Positions 32,780 through 42,095 of a stretch of 64,000 nt of DNA are shown here, one piece after another. How positions within the stretch are numbered: the stretch's first letter is position 1; each line of letters opens with the position of its first letter. Source of the stretch: a virus; IMG/VR virus record IMGVR_UViG_3300021959_000022, positions 17,608 to 81,607 of that record; one strand, written 5' to 3'. A program made the translations under genes and the position numbers. The notes beneath the pieces were generated by a model, which worked only from the letters and a program-made list of their open reading frames with translations, was not told the origin of the DNA and did no database searches.

Positions 32780-33856
32780 ATGTATAGATTGCAAGACATC
32801 AGACAGGTACATCTTGAGATCACACAAAAATGCCAAGCGGCTTGCCCGATGTGTGACAGGAACCAGAATGGGGGTGCTCTCAATCCACACATCAATCTTG
32901 ATGAATTAAGTCTAAAGGATTGCATGGATATCTTTCCATTTTCTTTTGTTCAACAACTGGATTCAATGTACATGTGTGGCAATTTGGGAGATGCCATCGT
33001 GGCAAAGGATACGCTTGAAGTGTTCGAGTACTTTAGGAACTGCAATCCAAACATGCATTTGAGTTTGAACACAAACGCCGGTGCCAGAGAGCCGGAATGG
33101 TGGGATAATTTAGCAAAGGTTCTTGGTAAGAATGGACACGTCATCTTCTCAGTGGATGGTTTGCAAGACACCAATCACATCTATAGGCAACATGTGCAAT
33201 GGTCAAAAGTGGAGCAATCCATGGATGCATTCATCGGAGCAGGTGGAAGGGCACGATGGGATTTCCTCATATTTGAGCACAATCAACATCAAGTCGAGGA
33301 GGCTGAAAAAATTGCCAAGCAAAAAGGGTTCGAGAAGTTTGTGGCCAAGAAGACAGGTAGATTCGTGACCACCCAGAGCGATGCCAAACAATCGCATCAA
33401 GCAAAAAACAGGAAAGGCGATGACACTGCTGAATTAAAGAAACCCGATGAAAAGTATCAAAACGAAGCACTCAAAAAACAACAGTCCATAATCGACAAGT
33501 ATGGTTCGATGGATGCTTACTATGACGCTGTGCCGATATCATGCAAGGTGGCCAAATCTAAGTCAATATATGTTTCGGCGGAAGGCTTGGTGCTTCCCTG
33601 TTGCTGGACCGCAGGCAGGATGTACAAATGGTGGCACAAAGATCCCAAGGTGGAACCAATATGGTCATTGATCGACGGATTGGGAGGCAAGCAGGTTCTC
33701 GATGCAAAGAATGGTATATCTAAAGTTTTTGACAGTGGCATATTCGATCAAATACAAGACAGTTGGAATCAATCTTCTTGTTCACAAGGCAAACTCAAAG
33801 TCTGTGCGATGAAGTGCGGAGTAGAATGGGATCCTTACACAGAGCAATTTAGGTAG
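32780..33856 (+). CDS. Radical SAM/SPASM-type protein (358 aa)
   Basis: The cluster motif CQAACPMC (C18, C22, C25) lies near the N-terminus after HLEITQK, followed by MYMCGNLGDAIVA in place of the usual GGE motif, and VIFSVDGLQDTNHIYRQ. The C-terminal region holds VPISCKVAKSKS, LVLPCCW and KVCAMKCGVEW, a Cys set that would bind an auxiliary Fe-S cluster (SPASM-like). The split pair at 34862/35532 has the same architecture in two frames. Substrate unknown. Separated from the 5' genes by its own promoter. Confidence 0.85.
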   Translation: MYRLQDIRQVHLEITQKCQAACPMCDRNQNGGALNPHINLDELSLKDCMDIFPFSFVQQLDSMYMCGNLGDAIVAKDTLEVFEYFRNCNPNMHLSLNTNAGAREPEWWDNLAKVLGKNGHVIFSVDGLQDTNHIYRQHVQWSKVEQSMDAFIGAGGRARWDFLIFEHNQHQVEEAEKIAKQKGFEKFVAKKTGRFVTTQSDAKQSHQAKNRKGDDTAELKKPDEKYQNEALKKQQSIIDKYGSMDAYYDAVPISCKVAKSKSIYVSAEGLVLPCCWTAGRMYKWWHKDPKVEPIWSLIDGLGGKQVLDAKNGISKVFDSGIFDQIQDSWNQSSCSQGKLKVCAMKCGVEWDPYTEQFR

Positions 33857-33860
33857 TAAC

Positions 33861-34862
33861 ATGGAAGTACACAAAAAACCTTACGCACATTTGATTATCA
33901 AGAATCACATGCCAGATGTAGATTTTCAACGCTGTAAAGACAGCATCGTGTTTGATGAGATAAAGGCATACTGCGATGATCCCCAAGTGCATGAACACGA
34001 CAACGCACTGCACGGAAACTATTCTATGCCAACCGATTTGACCAAAGACGCACAATGGCTGTTCGATTATTTTGCAAACCAGGAAATGTATGATATGGTC
34101 ACACAGGCACTGTATGGACAAAGATTACAGCCGGATCATTCCTACATCAATCTGCATTGGGACAATGCAGACACCAGACTCGGAATCCACAACGATCAAA
34201 AAAAATATAGATGGTTGGTCACTGGCCAGTTGTACATCAGTGGATACGAAAAGGACGGAGTGATTTTGCAGGATGACAATCTCAACGAAATAACACAAGT
34301 CCCGTTGGAACCAAATCTTTTCTACGCCATGGCGACATCCATGTATTCATGGCATCACGTTAAGCACCTCAAAGAAGACAAGGTCAGCATACTGGTGAGG
34401 TTTGGCAAGAAACAAATCAACACCATTACGAATTATGATGAAGGTACGGATTACGGTATAATCATACACAATGACAATCACTTCGATGGACATTATAGCA
34501 AGATTGGGATGAGAATGGCCAACATCACTGAAGCATGGTTGTATAATCAAGGATACAAGAACATACACATGAGTGAATGGCGCAATCCTGCAAGTTTAGA
34601 AAAATTGAAATCGTACTGCGACAAGTATTACAAAAGAACTATAATTGTCCCCAGTGGTTATCTATCCAACAAAAACATTTTGACAGACAGCATAAACGAA
34701 AATGATGTTGAAAGAATAACAGAAGACAACATAAAGAAACACGCCGAGTTGATATTTTCGCGAGACAAGTACGTGAATTCGAGATTCAGAGCGGGAGAGA
34801 TCATAATGAAAAGTTTCAATCCACTCGCCCACTTTACAAACACAAAGGAAAAGATACTGTAA
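33861..34862 (+). CDS. 2OG-Fe(II) oxygenase-like protein (333 aa)
   Basis: H-x-D in LGIHNDQKKYRWLVTGQLY and a distal His plus basic residue in SWHHVKHLKEDKVSILVRFG match the facial triad and cosubstrate site of 2OG oxygenases. The C-terminal 130 residues (from about 200; TDYGIIIHNDNHFDGHYSKI) form an extra domain of unknown role. Flanked by two radical SAM/SPASM genes, repeating the radical SAM-oxygenase-radical SAM order seen at 24885-28306. Its stop overlaps the next start (TAATG). Confidence 0.65.
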   Translation: MEVHKKPYAHLIIKNHMPDVDFQRCKDSIVFDEIKAYCDDPQVHEHDNALHGNYSMPTDLTKDAQWLFDYFANQEMYDMVTQALYGQRLQPDHSYINLHWDNADTRLGIHNDQKKYRWLVTGQLYISGYEKDGVILQDDNLNEITQVPLEPNLFYAMATSMYSWHHVKHLKEDKVSILVRFGKKQINTITNYDEGTDYGIIIHNDNHFDGHYSKIGMRMANITEAWLYNQGYKNIHMSEWRNPASLEKLKSYCDKYYKRTIIVPSGYLSNKNILTDSINENDVERITEDNIKKHAELIFSRDKYVNSRFRAGEIIMKSFNPLAHFTNTKEKIL

Positions 34863-35542
34863 TGAACTGGAAGGGTTTGAAAATATTAGAAGTTTCCTTC
34901 ACCACTTATTGCAATGCGAATTGTCCATTGTGCATGAGGACAGATAAAAAAACCGGCAAGAAAAAAGAAAGTTTGCCACTGTGGCACTATGATATAGACA
35001 AGTTCAAGACACTGTGCGATCAATTGGACAAAACTGAAATAAGGAGCATACACTTCTGTGGCGATTATGGCGATCCCATGATGCACCCACACATAGAAGA
35101 AGCCATAGACTACGCCATCCTGCAGAAGGGCATGTTGGTGCAAGTTGACACCAACGGAGGTGTGCGTGACAAGGATTGGTACAAGAAAATGGCGGAAAAA
35201 TACGAAGGCAATCTCTACATAAATTTCTCTATCGACGGTTTTGATCAATCGACCAACTCCATCTACAGGATTGATGTTGATTTTGAAAAGGCCAAAGAAA
35301 ATTGCACAACATTCGCCAAATACAATCTGTGGCCGGGTAACTGCAATTGGCAGATGTTGATATTCAATCACAACTACCACCAGATCGATGAAGTTGCCAA
35401 CTACTGCAAGGCAAACGGCATAAGATTTGACTTCAAATTGAACAAAAGACACTGGCACAGGTACACAGTCAAGAACCCCGACATCATAGAGTTTGTAAAA
35501 GCTAAACAAAAAGAGTACAGTTATTTGACAGATGAATATTAA
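34862..35542 (+). CDS. Radical SAM core protein, split from its SPASM part (226 aa)
   Basis: The cluster motif CNANCPLC (C17, C21, C24) after LEVSFTTY, then SIHFCGDYGDPMMHP and YINFSIDGFDQSTNSIYR, correspond point by point to the 32780 protein. The chain stops at TDEY just before the region where that relative continues into its C-terminal Cys-rich part. The continuation lies in the next frame from 35532. Either this is a real two-subunit protein or the frame is broken by a mutation or a sequence error. Confidence 0.8.
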   Translation: MNWKGLKILEVSFTTYCNANCPLCMRTDKKTGKKKESLPLWHYDIDKFKTLCDQLDKTEIRSIHFCGDYGDPMMHPHIEEAIDYAILQKGMLVQVDTNGGVRDKDWYKKMAEKYEGNLYINFSIDGFDQSTNSIYRIDVDFEKAKENCTTFAKYNLWPGNCNWQMLIFNHNYHQIDEVANYCKANGIRFDFKLNKRHWHRYTVKNPDIIEFVKAKQKEYSYLTDEY

Positions 35543-35783
35543 ATGTAAATCAAAAAAATTAATGATCAACTATGACAACACGGTGTGGCCTTGTTGTTGG
35601 GTGTGTACCAACCGTAGAGGTGATTATCTACAGTCATTACCAAAAGATTGGAACAGTCTGGATCATCACACCTTGGAAGAAATTTTAAATCATGAAGCAT
35701 TCACAAAGCACTACAACACAGAACATTGGAACGATGAGACCAAAGTAGACATAGAATGTAAGAGGGAGTGTGACCATGACTGA
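35532..35783 (+). CDS. SPASM-like C-terminal domain as a separate ORF (83 aa)
   Basis: MNIKCKSKKLMINYDNTVW-PCCW corresponds to the ISCKVAKSKSIYVSAEG and LPCCW region of the fused 32780 protein, and CKRECDHD ends it. Seven Cys in 83 residues fit auxiliary Fe-S binding. The frame is shifted +1 relative to the core gene and overlaps it by 11 bases with an ATG in the overlap, so translational coupling could make both subunits. No Shine-Dalgarno sequence is obvious. Confidence 0.7.
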   Translation: MNIKCKSKKLMINYDNTVWPCCWVCTNRRGDYLQSLPKDWNSLDHHTLEEILNHEAFTKHYNTEHWNDETKVDIECKRECDHD

Positions 35784-37125
35784 GACAAAAAAATTGAGCG
35801 AAGATCTTAAGGTCGGAATAATCAAGGAAATTCTGGAGAGATACAATTTATCACCCCAAACATTTTGCTTGGCTCCTTACATGCACTTGGATTATGATCA
35901 GTCCGGGGAGATGCATTCCTGTTTCGAAGGCAAGTCTAAAATGGGAAATTGGAGGACTAATTCTGTGTTCGAGCAATTCAATAATGAAGAATATCAGAAA
36001 TTGAGGAAATCACACAGGATTGGAGACATAGTAAGCACACAGAAAAATTGTGAAACTTGTTACACGCACGAAGATCACAATGTGTATTCACATAGATTGA
36101 GAAACTTGGTGGACAAGTACAACATTATGGGGCACGCAAGGTTCGAAAGCTTGATTGAAACACTGTCAAAGGCAGACATCTCTTCGATTGAACCCAACAA
36201 TCTTGACCATGTAGAAATGAGATTGTCTAATTTCTGTAATCTGAGATGTATGCATTGCGATCATAGATCTTCCACTCAGTGGCTAAATTTCTACACCAAT
36301 CAAGAAAATATTGATAAAGCCAGAGAAGTTGGCATTGCGATTCATCCCGATGCGAACGCTGAAAATATCATGCAGTTCTTCAATGATCATCAACACAGCA
36401 CTGCCAAACATTTCGACGAGATAGTCAAGACGCTACAGAATTCAAAACTCATTACTTTTTCGGGCGGTGAGCCGTTGCTGGATCCATACTACAAGCCATT
36501 AATGGACGAAATAGTAAAAAGTAAAAATTGTTCTACAAAGTCCTTGGATATCCATTCGAATTTGAACATAAAAGACATCACTGCATATTTTGATCACTGG
36601 AAGAAATTCAAAAAGGTATCCATTTATGTAAGCATAGACTGTCCTCCATCCACATACAAATATTTCAGGAGAAATGGAGACTGGAATTTGGTCGCCAGCA
36701 ACATTAAGAAAATTAAGAATGAATGTTCGCAAGTCAGCGTGATAGGACATCTTACGTTCAGCCTTTTCGGTGCACTGCGGTACAAAGAAATTGCAGACAC
36801 ATGGGAGGACATGGCCCTCGAACCAAACTCGAGCATTGTAATCTTAGGACCAACCAGTTCGAGGTATCTATCAGATCCTCTCAAACAATCAGCATTGTCG
36901 CAGATGAATGAAGTGTTGCAGAACAAAGATGGAAAATATTCCAATGGTTTGGTTAGAATGACTGATAAATGCAAGACATACCTGCTGAACACAGAAAGTT
37001 ATGGAGAAAATATACATCATGAAGTCATCGGTTGGTGCAAATTGCACGATAAAAAAACAAACTTGCAAACTTTAGACTTTTATCCTGAGCTCAAAATGTA
37101 CTATAATAATAACAATGTCAAATAA
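35776..37125 (+). CDS. Radical SAM protein with N-terminal Cys-rich region (449 aa)
   Basis: The ATG at 35776 is preferred to the GTG six bases earlier, because GGGAG lies 7 bases before it. The N-terminal region (FCLAPYMHLDYDQSGEMHSC, NCETCYTHED) looks like the auxiliary Fe-S part of twitch-type radical SAM proteins. The core has CNLRCMHCDHRSSTQW and TFSGGEPLLDP. Same family as 37115, 38514, 40767 and 44286. The substrate is not known. It overlaps the SPASM ORF and the next gene. Confidence 0.85.
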   Translation: MTETKKLSEDLKVGIIKEILERYNLSPQTFCLAPYMHLDYDQSGEMHSCFEGKSKMGNWRTNSVFEQFNNEEYQKLRKSHRIGDIVSTQKNCETCYTHEDHNVYSHRLRNLVDKYNIMGHARFESLIETLSKADISSIEPNNLDHVEMRLSNFCNLRCMHCDHRSSTQWLNFYTNQENIDKAREVGIAIHPDANAENIMQFFNDHQHSTAKHFDEIVKTLQNSKLITFSGGEPLLDPYYKPLMDEIVKSKNCSTKSLDIHSNLNIKDITAYFDHWKKFKKVSIYVSIDCPPSTYKYFRRNGDWNLVASNIKKIKNECSQVSVIGHLTFSLFGALRYKEIADTWEDMALEPNSSIVILGPTSSRYLSDPLKQSALSQMNEVLQNKDGKYSNGLVRMTDKCKTYLLNTESYGENIHHEVIGWCKLHDKKTNLQTLDFYPELKMYYNNNNVK

Positions 37126-38524
37126 ACTTCCTTCTAACACTTTCTGCATACTGCCATGGATGCATCTATCCACGAGACCGGATGGGTCAATGCGTGTGTG
37201 TTGCACAGCCAATGCATCTTCCGTGGGGGCCACAAATGACAAAAAGCATGGAGGACAGGTAGGCATCCTCAAAGACGAAGAGGGTAGACCAAACAATTTG
37301 AATGTGAGTGATTTCCTTTCTTCTTGGAATTCTACATACATGAAGAATGTTCGCAAACAGATGTTGGCAGGCGAACAACCGCCATCATGTTTGAAATGTT
37401 ATAAGGAAGAGGCCGCAGGACACAGAAGCAAAAGGCAATGGGAAACAGAGTATTGGCTGAACAACGGTGCCGATCTCGAGACTCTGATAAAAGACACAAC
37501 TCCCGAAGGAGAAGTACCGCCGCGTTTGGAATACATTGATTTGAGATTCGGCACCAAATGCCAGTTGGCCTGCATCATGTGTTCACCACATGATTCTTCG
37601 GGTTGGATCAAGGACTGGAAGGCAGTGTTCCCCAAGGTGCAGAATCCCGAACTTAAAGAAATCATGCAGTGGGAGAACAAAGGATCCACCAACAATTCAT
37701 CCTACAATTGGCACAAGAACAATCCTACATTCTGGAAGCAGTTCTATGATCAAATTCCACACATGAAACAGGTTTACTTCGCTGGCGGAGAAAGTTTGAT
37801 CATTGAGGAACATTATGAGATATTAGAAGAGATCATCAGGCAAGGTCACAATGACAGGATCGAATTGCGATACAACTCCAATGGTGTTGAATGGCGTGAT
37901 GACTTGTTCGAACTATGGAGCAAGTTTAGGAAAGTTCGATTCCACTACTCGGTTGATTCGATAGGTGCAATGAATGAATACATAAGGTATCCTTCCAAGT
38001 GGAAACGCACAGAAGAAGTGTTCCACATACTGGACAAACAAACCACAAACAACGTAGAAGTCACAGTGGCGTGTGCAGTCCAACTGCTGAACATCTATTA
38101 CATTCCAGACTTTATCCAATGGAAACTTGAACAGGGATTTAATAAAATTAACATGTGGCCGTTTGGTGCAGGTGGTATCAACTATCATTTTGTGTATTGG
38201 CCGGGACATCTCAATGTCAAAGTATTGCCCGAGTGGTTCAAGAAGAAATGCAGAGACAAGTATGAAGCATGGTATCCATGGTGGGAAAAGAATTGGGAAA
38301 AGGGAATTCCAACATGGCACGAAGGCAAAGTCGAACACAGCGAATGGCGTGATGCAAACTATGGCATCAAAAGATTAGAAGGAATGCTATCTTTCATGGA
38401 ATCGGAAGACTGGAGCCAAAGGCTGCCACAGACAAGAGAGTTCTTGCAATTGAACGATGCTCACAGATCAAACTCTTTTGCAGACACCTTTCCGGAAATG
38501 AAGGACATATTCCGTGACATCTAA
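37115..38524 (+). CDS. Radical SAM protein, twitch type (469 aa)
   Basis: N-terminal FCILPWMHLSTRPDGSMRVC with a following Cys and SCLKCYKEEAAG, then the core CQLACIMCSPHDSSGW and YFAGGESLIIEEH. The order FCxxPWxHL, CC, CxxCY-x-EE, CxxxCxxC and GGE is the hallmark of this family. The second half has MNEYIRYPSKW, also present in the 44286 protein. It overlaps both neighbours by about 10 bases. Which molecule it modifies cannot be seen. Confidence 0.85.
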   Translation: MSNKLPSNTFCILPWMHLSTRPDGSMRVCCTANASSVGATNDKKHGGQVGILKDEEGRPNNLNVSDFLSSWNSTYMKNVRKQMLAGEQPPSCLKCYKEEAAGHRSKRQWETEYWLNNGADLETLIKDTTPEGEVPPRLEYIDLRFGTKCQLACIMCSPHDSSGWIKDWKAVFPKVQNPELKEIMQWENKGSTNNSSYNWHKNNPTFWKQFYDQIPHMKQVYFAGGESLIIEEHYEILEEIIRQGHNDRIELRYNSNGVEWRDDLFELWSKFRKVRFHYSVDSIGAMNEYIRYPSKWKRTEEVFHILDKQTTNNVEVTVACAVQLLNIYYIPDFIQWKLEQGFNKINMWPFGAGGINYHFVYWPGHLNVKVLPEWFKKKCRDKYEAWYPWWEKNWEKGIPTWHEGKVEHSEWRDANYGIKRLEGMLSFMESEDWSQRLPQTREFLQLNDAHRSNSFADTFPEMKDIFRDI

Positions 38525-39722
38525 AGTACCATCAACAGTTTGTGCGGCACCTTGGATGCACTTCGCAGTCAGTACTCATCCTGACGGATTTATCACAATG
38601 CCTTGTTGTAGATTTAGACTGGGCAGTGATTCGGAATATCGCAAACACAAGTTCCAACAGCCAGAACTCGCTGTAAGCCAGAGAGGTTACTTCGAAGACA
38701 TAAGGCAGAGAATGTTGGCCGGGGAAAAATTAACCGGTTGCAACAAGTGTTGGCGTGAAGAAGAGCACAAAGGGTACAGTTATAGGACGCTCATGTTCGA
38801 CCGACTGGGCATAGATGAGATCGATCACCAAGCAGGATTCAATCTCAAGTATTTGGAGATTTTCTTTTCAAATTTATGCAACCTATCATGCAGGATGTGT
38901 GATATAATGCAGTCCAGCCAATGGGCAAATCTATACAATAATGCATTTATACCCGCTGGTATCACAGACAATCAAGTTGTGCCCGAAGAATATTTGGACG
39001 AAACCGGGCGTGCCAAGACCAGTCCTGTGAGCTTTGATTTATCACTCTTAGACAAACTGGATCTCAGTGACCTCATCGAAGTCAAGATACTTGGCGGAGA
39101 ACCAATGATCACTCCGGATCACTTGGTGTTCTTGGAAAGATTGATGAAGGACAGCAAACAACCCAACAAGATAAAATTGGTGTATCACACCAATGCCACC
39201 AAACGACCACCCAAGCAAGTGGTAGATTATTGGAAACAAATGGAAAAGATAGAAATCGTTTGTAGCATCGATGGTTACGGAGAGGTCAACGAATACCAAC
39301 GGATAGGTAGCAACTTCGATACGATCCAAGACACGATCGATTGGTACAAATCACTGGACGCAAACATTGAACTGAGAATACATTCTACCATTAGCCTTTT
39401 GAACGTGTGGAAGATCGATGAATTGGTAAAATGGAGCAAGACAATCACAACTGAGAACATATCCTTCGACTTCGTACAACGACCGTCCTATTTGGATGCA
39501 ACCATAATGCCTGATGAAGCCAAAGTTAAGTGTAATGAAGTGATCCAAAATTCAACCGATCTTTCACAATCACAAAAGCAGTTTATTCTTGCATATTTGA
39601 ATTCTAAAAGTTATAATATACCGTACTGGAAGGAGTTTTGGAACAGGATGACAGCGATTGACAAATACACCAAACAGTCATTGAAAAACATAGCACCACA
39701 ATTAGAGGAATACAGAATATGA
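38514..39722 (+). CDS. Radical SAM protein, twitch type (402 aa)
   Basis: N-terminal VCAAPWMHFAVSTHPDGFIT followed by PCCRFRLG, GCNKCWREEEHKG, then CNLSCRMCDIMQSSQW and VKILGGEPMITPDH. A tandem relative of the 37115 protein. The ATG overlaps the upstream stop. The next gene, an amidinotransferase, starts inside its stop codon (ATGA), which suggests that the two products are used in one pathway. Confidence 0.85.
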   Translation: MTSKVPSTVCAAPWMHFAVSTHPDGFITMPCCRFRLGSDSEYRKHKFQQPELAVSQRGYFEDIRQRMLAGEKLTGCNKCWREEEHKGYSYRTLMFDRLGIDEIDHQAGFNLKYLEIFFSNLCNLSCRMCDIMQSSQWANLYNNAFIPAGITDNQVVPEEYLDETGRAKTSPVSFDLSLLDKLDLSDLIEVKILGGEPMITPDHLVFLERLMKDSKQPNKIKLVYHTNATKRPPKQVVDYWKQMEKIEIVCSIDGYGEVNEYQRIGSNFDTIQDTIDWYKSLDANIELRIHSTISLLNVWKIDELVKWSKTITTENISFDFVQRPSYLDATIMPDEAKVKCNEVIQNSTDLSQSQKQFILAYLNSKSYNIPYWKEFWNRMTAIDKYTKQSLKNIAPQLEEYRI

Positions 39723-40774
39723 CCATAGCGACCTACACAGAATTCCAACCGTTAAAAGAAGTATTGGTTGGATCAGCATTTGAAACATCTAATTTTGATC
39801 ATGTTGAAGATCTTGAAGCAAGAGATCTGTTCAAACGAGTCTTTGAGGAAACCAACGAAGATTTGGAAACGCTGTGTGGTATTTTAAAACAAGCAGGTGT
39901 GACTGTACACAGACCCAAACAAATATTCAATTTCAGTGAAGAACAAACAGTGATCACACCATGGATGAAATCTTGGTTTCCAAATCACCCATTGATGCCA
40001 AGGGACATAATGGGAGTGTATGGTTCCAATGTGGTTGAACACTTCACCGGTGATGCTGGAAGATTCTTTGAGAACCTGGCATATCAACCCATCAGCAGAT
40101 CGTTGTATGACAGGGGTATGAGATGGCTGAGCATGCCGATGCCGTATGTGACCACAGACAAGATCCCATACAAAGACATGAACAACAGCCAAATCTTTTA
40201 TCATGCCGCAAATGTCATCAAATGTGGCAAGGATCTATTTTACAGCCTTCCCGGCGATGTTGATTTCGTTAAAGGCAAAGGCACTTCAGCAGGCATAGAA
40301 TGGCTACAACGTGAGTTGGGCGATCAATTCAGATGGACAAAGATTCCAACTGGCGGCCACGCGGACGGCAAAATTGCACTGTTAAAACCCGGTGTGTTGA
40401 TGACCTGGAACAGGAATTGGGTTCCAGAGAAGTTGCAGGATTGGGACATCATCGAAGTCAGATCCGAAACCGAACTGCCAAATGAAATACAGTACATGAA
40501 AAAACAGAGATACTACAAAAACTTCATCCAAGAATGGTTCTCGCATTGGATAGGTTGTGTGGAAGAAACTGTGTTCGATGTCAATGTGTTTTCCATAGAC
40601 GAATCCACAGTAATCTGCACAGGCAAGAATCAGTACGCATTCCGTAGGATGGAGAAGCATGGCATCACCCCTATATATTGGAAGTTCAGACATCAATATT
40701 TTTGGGATGGCGGCATACACTGTGTCACACAGGATCTTGTGAGAGAAGGCAATCAAGAGGATTATTTTGCTTAA
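39719..40774 (+). CDS. Amidinotransferase (glycine amidinotransferase-like, 351 aa)
   Basis: The N-terminus EFQPLKEVLVGSAF and the motifs IPTGGHADGKIALLKPG (catalytic His/Asp) and YFWDGGIHCVTQDLV (catalytic Cys in GIHC) match the arginine:glycine/inosamine amidinotransferase family. Length 351 is typical. The reaction would move an amidino group from arginine to an amine, giving a guanidino group on a small molecule or amino sugar. Placed between two radical SAM genes with overlaps. The acceptor is unknown; an aminated sugar made by the neighbouring PLP enzyme is a speculative candidate. Confidence 0.8.
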   Translation: MTIATYTEFQPLKEVLVGSAFETSNFDHVEDLEARDLFKRVFEETNEDLETLCGILKQAGVTVHRPKQIFNFSEEQTVITPWMKSWFPNHPLMPRDIMGVYGSNVVEHFTGDAGRFFENLAYQPISRSLYDRGMRWLSMPMPYVTTDKIPYKDMNNSQIFYHAANVIKCGKDLFYSLPGDVDFVKGKGTSAGIEWLQRELGDQFRWTKIPTGGHADGKIALLKPGVLMTWNRNWVPEKLQDWDIIEVRSETELPNEIQYMKKQRYYKNFIQEWFSHWIGCVEETVFDVNVFSIDESTVICTGKNQYAFRRMEKHGITPIYWKFRHQYFWDGGIHCVTQDLVREGNQEDYFA

Positions 40775-42095
40775 GAGCCAATTAAAATATGACATACTTT
40801 TAGACTCGTTGGGTCATACCGACGGCACTCTACTGCAACCATCACCTCGATGCATCGCTCCATTCTTGTGCCTCACAATAGATCCCAATGGAGATGTTTT
40901 CACGGACTCTGTGTACAGATTGGCATTAGGCAATCTGCATGAACAGTCTCTCAAGGAAATCTGGGAAGGCGACACTTGGAAACAACTGAGGCAGGATCAG
41001 ATAGACAGGAAGATAAATCCTGGGTGTGTTGATTGTGCAAACAAAGACAAGATGATAGGCCACAGTCGTAGAAGATTCTATGACACTTTTTTTATGTACA
41101 GGATGCCACGGAATCAAATGGAACCGATCACAGACGACCAAGGCTGGAATCTCACCCTAAGACCCAAAGTGACAGATTACAATAATCCCAATTTCCTTTA
41201 TCTCGATATCAGCACATCAAACAAGTGTAATTTAAAATGTGTACATTGCAGAGGAGCCGTCAGCACAGGATGGATACCCGACGAAAAGAAACTTCAAAAG
41301 TCTGACATCAAGGATTTGAGGATGAACAGGTTTGGTGTGTACAGCATGGAAACTGATGTGATTGATAAGATATTCCAATTTCCAGAGTACTTTAAGAATC
41401 TAAGATATGTTGCACTGCGTGGCGGTGAACCCACATACGAAGCCAAGAACAAGATCATCCTCAAAAAATTGATCGATCTTGGTTGGAACAGCCAGATCAC
41501 CATAGACATTTCGACCAACGCCACAGTGAACGACGAGGAATTCATGGACCTGTTAGGACAGTTTGAAAGTGTGATGCTCTACATCAGCATCGAGGGAGTC
41601 GGTGAAATGTATGAGTATTGTAGAGGTGGCAAGCAGTACAAGATAGACGATCTCGAGAAGATGATATTCAAATACGCAAACTTGCGAAACAACGAAATTT
41701 GTGTTACATTTACAAGCATGGCCACAAACATATTCAACATCAGGGCAACTTGGGATTGGCTACAGAAGTACAGGGATTATTGCACCTTCTCATTCTCCAA
41801 CACAGTGAGCCAGCCGGAATATCTCAGCCTTGGAGCATTGAACAATGAAATGAGGAAAGAAGCATACGACATGATACAGGACATACACGAAGACATGCCA
41901 TGGCCGGGCGAGTTCAACAGAAGTTATCAAGCGGGGATAGACAAGTTGAAGGTCAATCTCAACAAGCCTGAGCTACCGAACTGGCAAACATATTTTAACA
42001 ATTTCAAAAGGTACATCACTGCCATAGACAAAGTGAGAAACACAGACTTTTTAGAAATAGAACCAACATACAGGAAATTTTGGGAGATAAAATGA
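40767..42095 (+). CDS. Radical SAM protein, twitch type (442 aa)
   Basis: The start is a TTG at 40767, inside the end of the previous gene; AGAGG lies 6 bases upstream and the next Met codon is far inside. N-terminal RCIAPFLCLTIDPNGDVF, then CVDCANKDKM, core CNLKCVHCRGAVSTGW and VALRGGEPTYEAKN. The N-terminal Cys pattern deviates from its relatives (no CC pair), so the auxiliary cluster may be ligated differently. Substrate unknown. Confidence 0.8.
   Translation: MLKSQLKYDILLDSLGHTDGTLLQPSPRCIAPFLCLTIDPNGDVFTDSVYRLALGNLHEQSLKEIWEGDTWKQLRQDQIDRKINPGCVDCANKDKMIGHSRRRFYDTFFMYRMPRNQMEPITDDQGWNLTLRPKVTDYNNPNFLYLDISTSNKCNLKCVHCRGAVSTGWIPDEKKLQKSDIKDLRMNRFGVYSMETDVIDKIFQFPEYFKNLRYVALRGGEPTYEAKNKIILKKLIDLGWNSQITIDISTNATVNDEEFMDLLGQFESVMLYISIEGVGEMYEYCRGGKQYKIDDLEKMIFKYANLRNNEICVTFTSMATNIFNIRATWDWLQKYRDYCTFSFSNTVSQPEYLSLGALNNEMRKEAYDMIQDIHEDMPWPGEFNRSYQAGIDKLKVNLNKPELPNWQTYFNNFKRYITAIDKVRNTDFLEIEPTYRKFWEIK

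Noticed and set aside
34886-35569. A 227-residue minus-strand frame opposite the split radical SAM gene.
   Set aside because: It mirrors a clear gene with cluster motif CNANCPLC and has odd composition; it is an antisense shadow.
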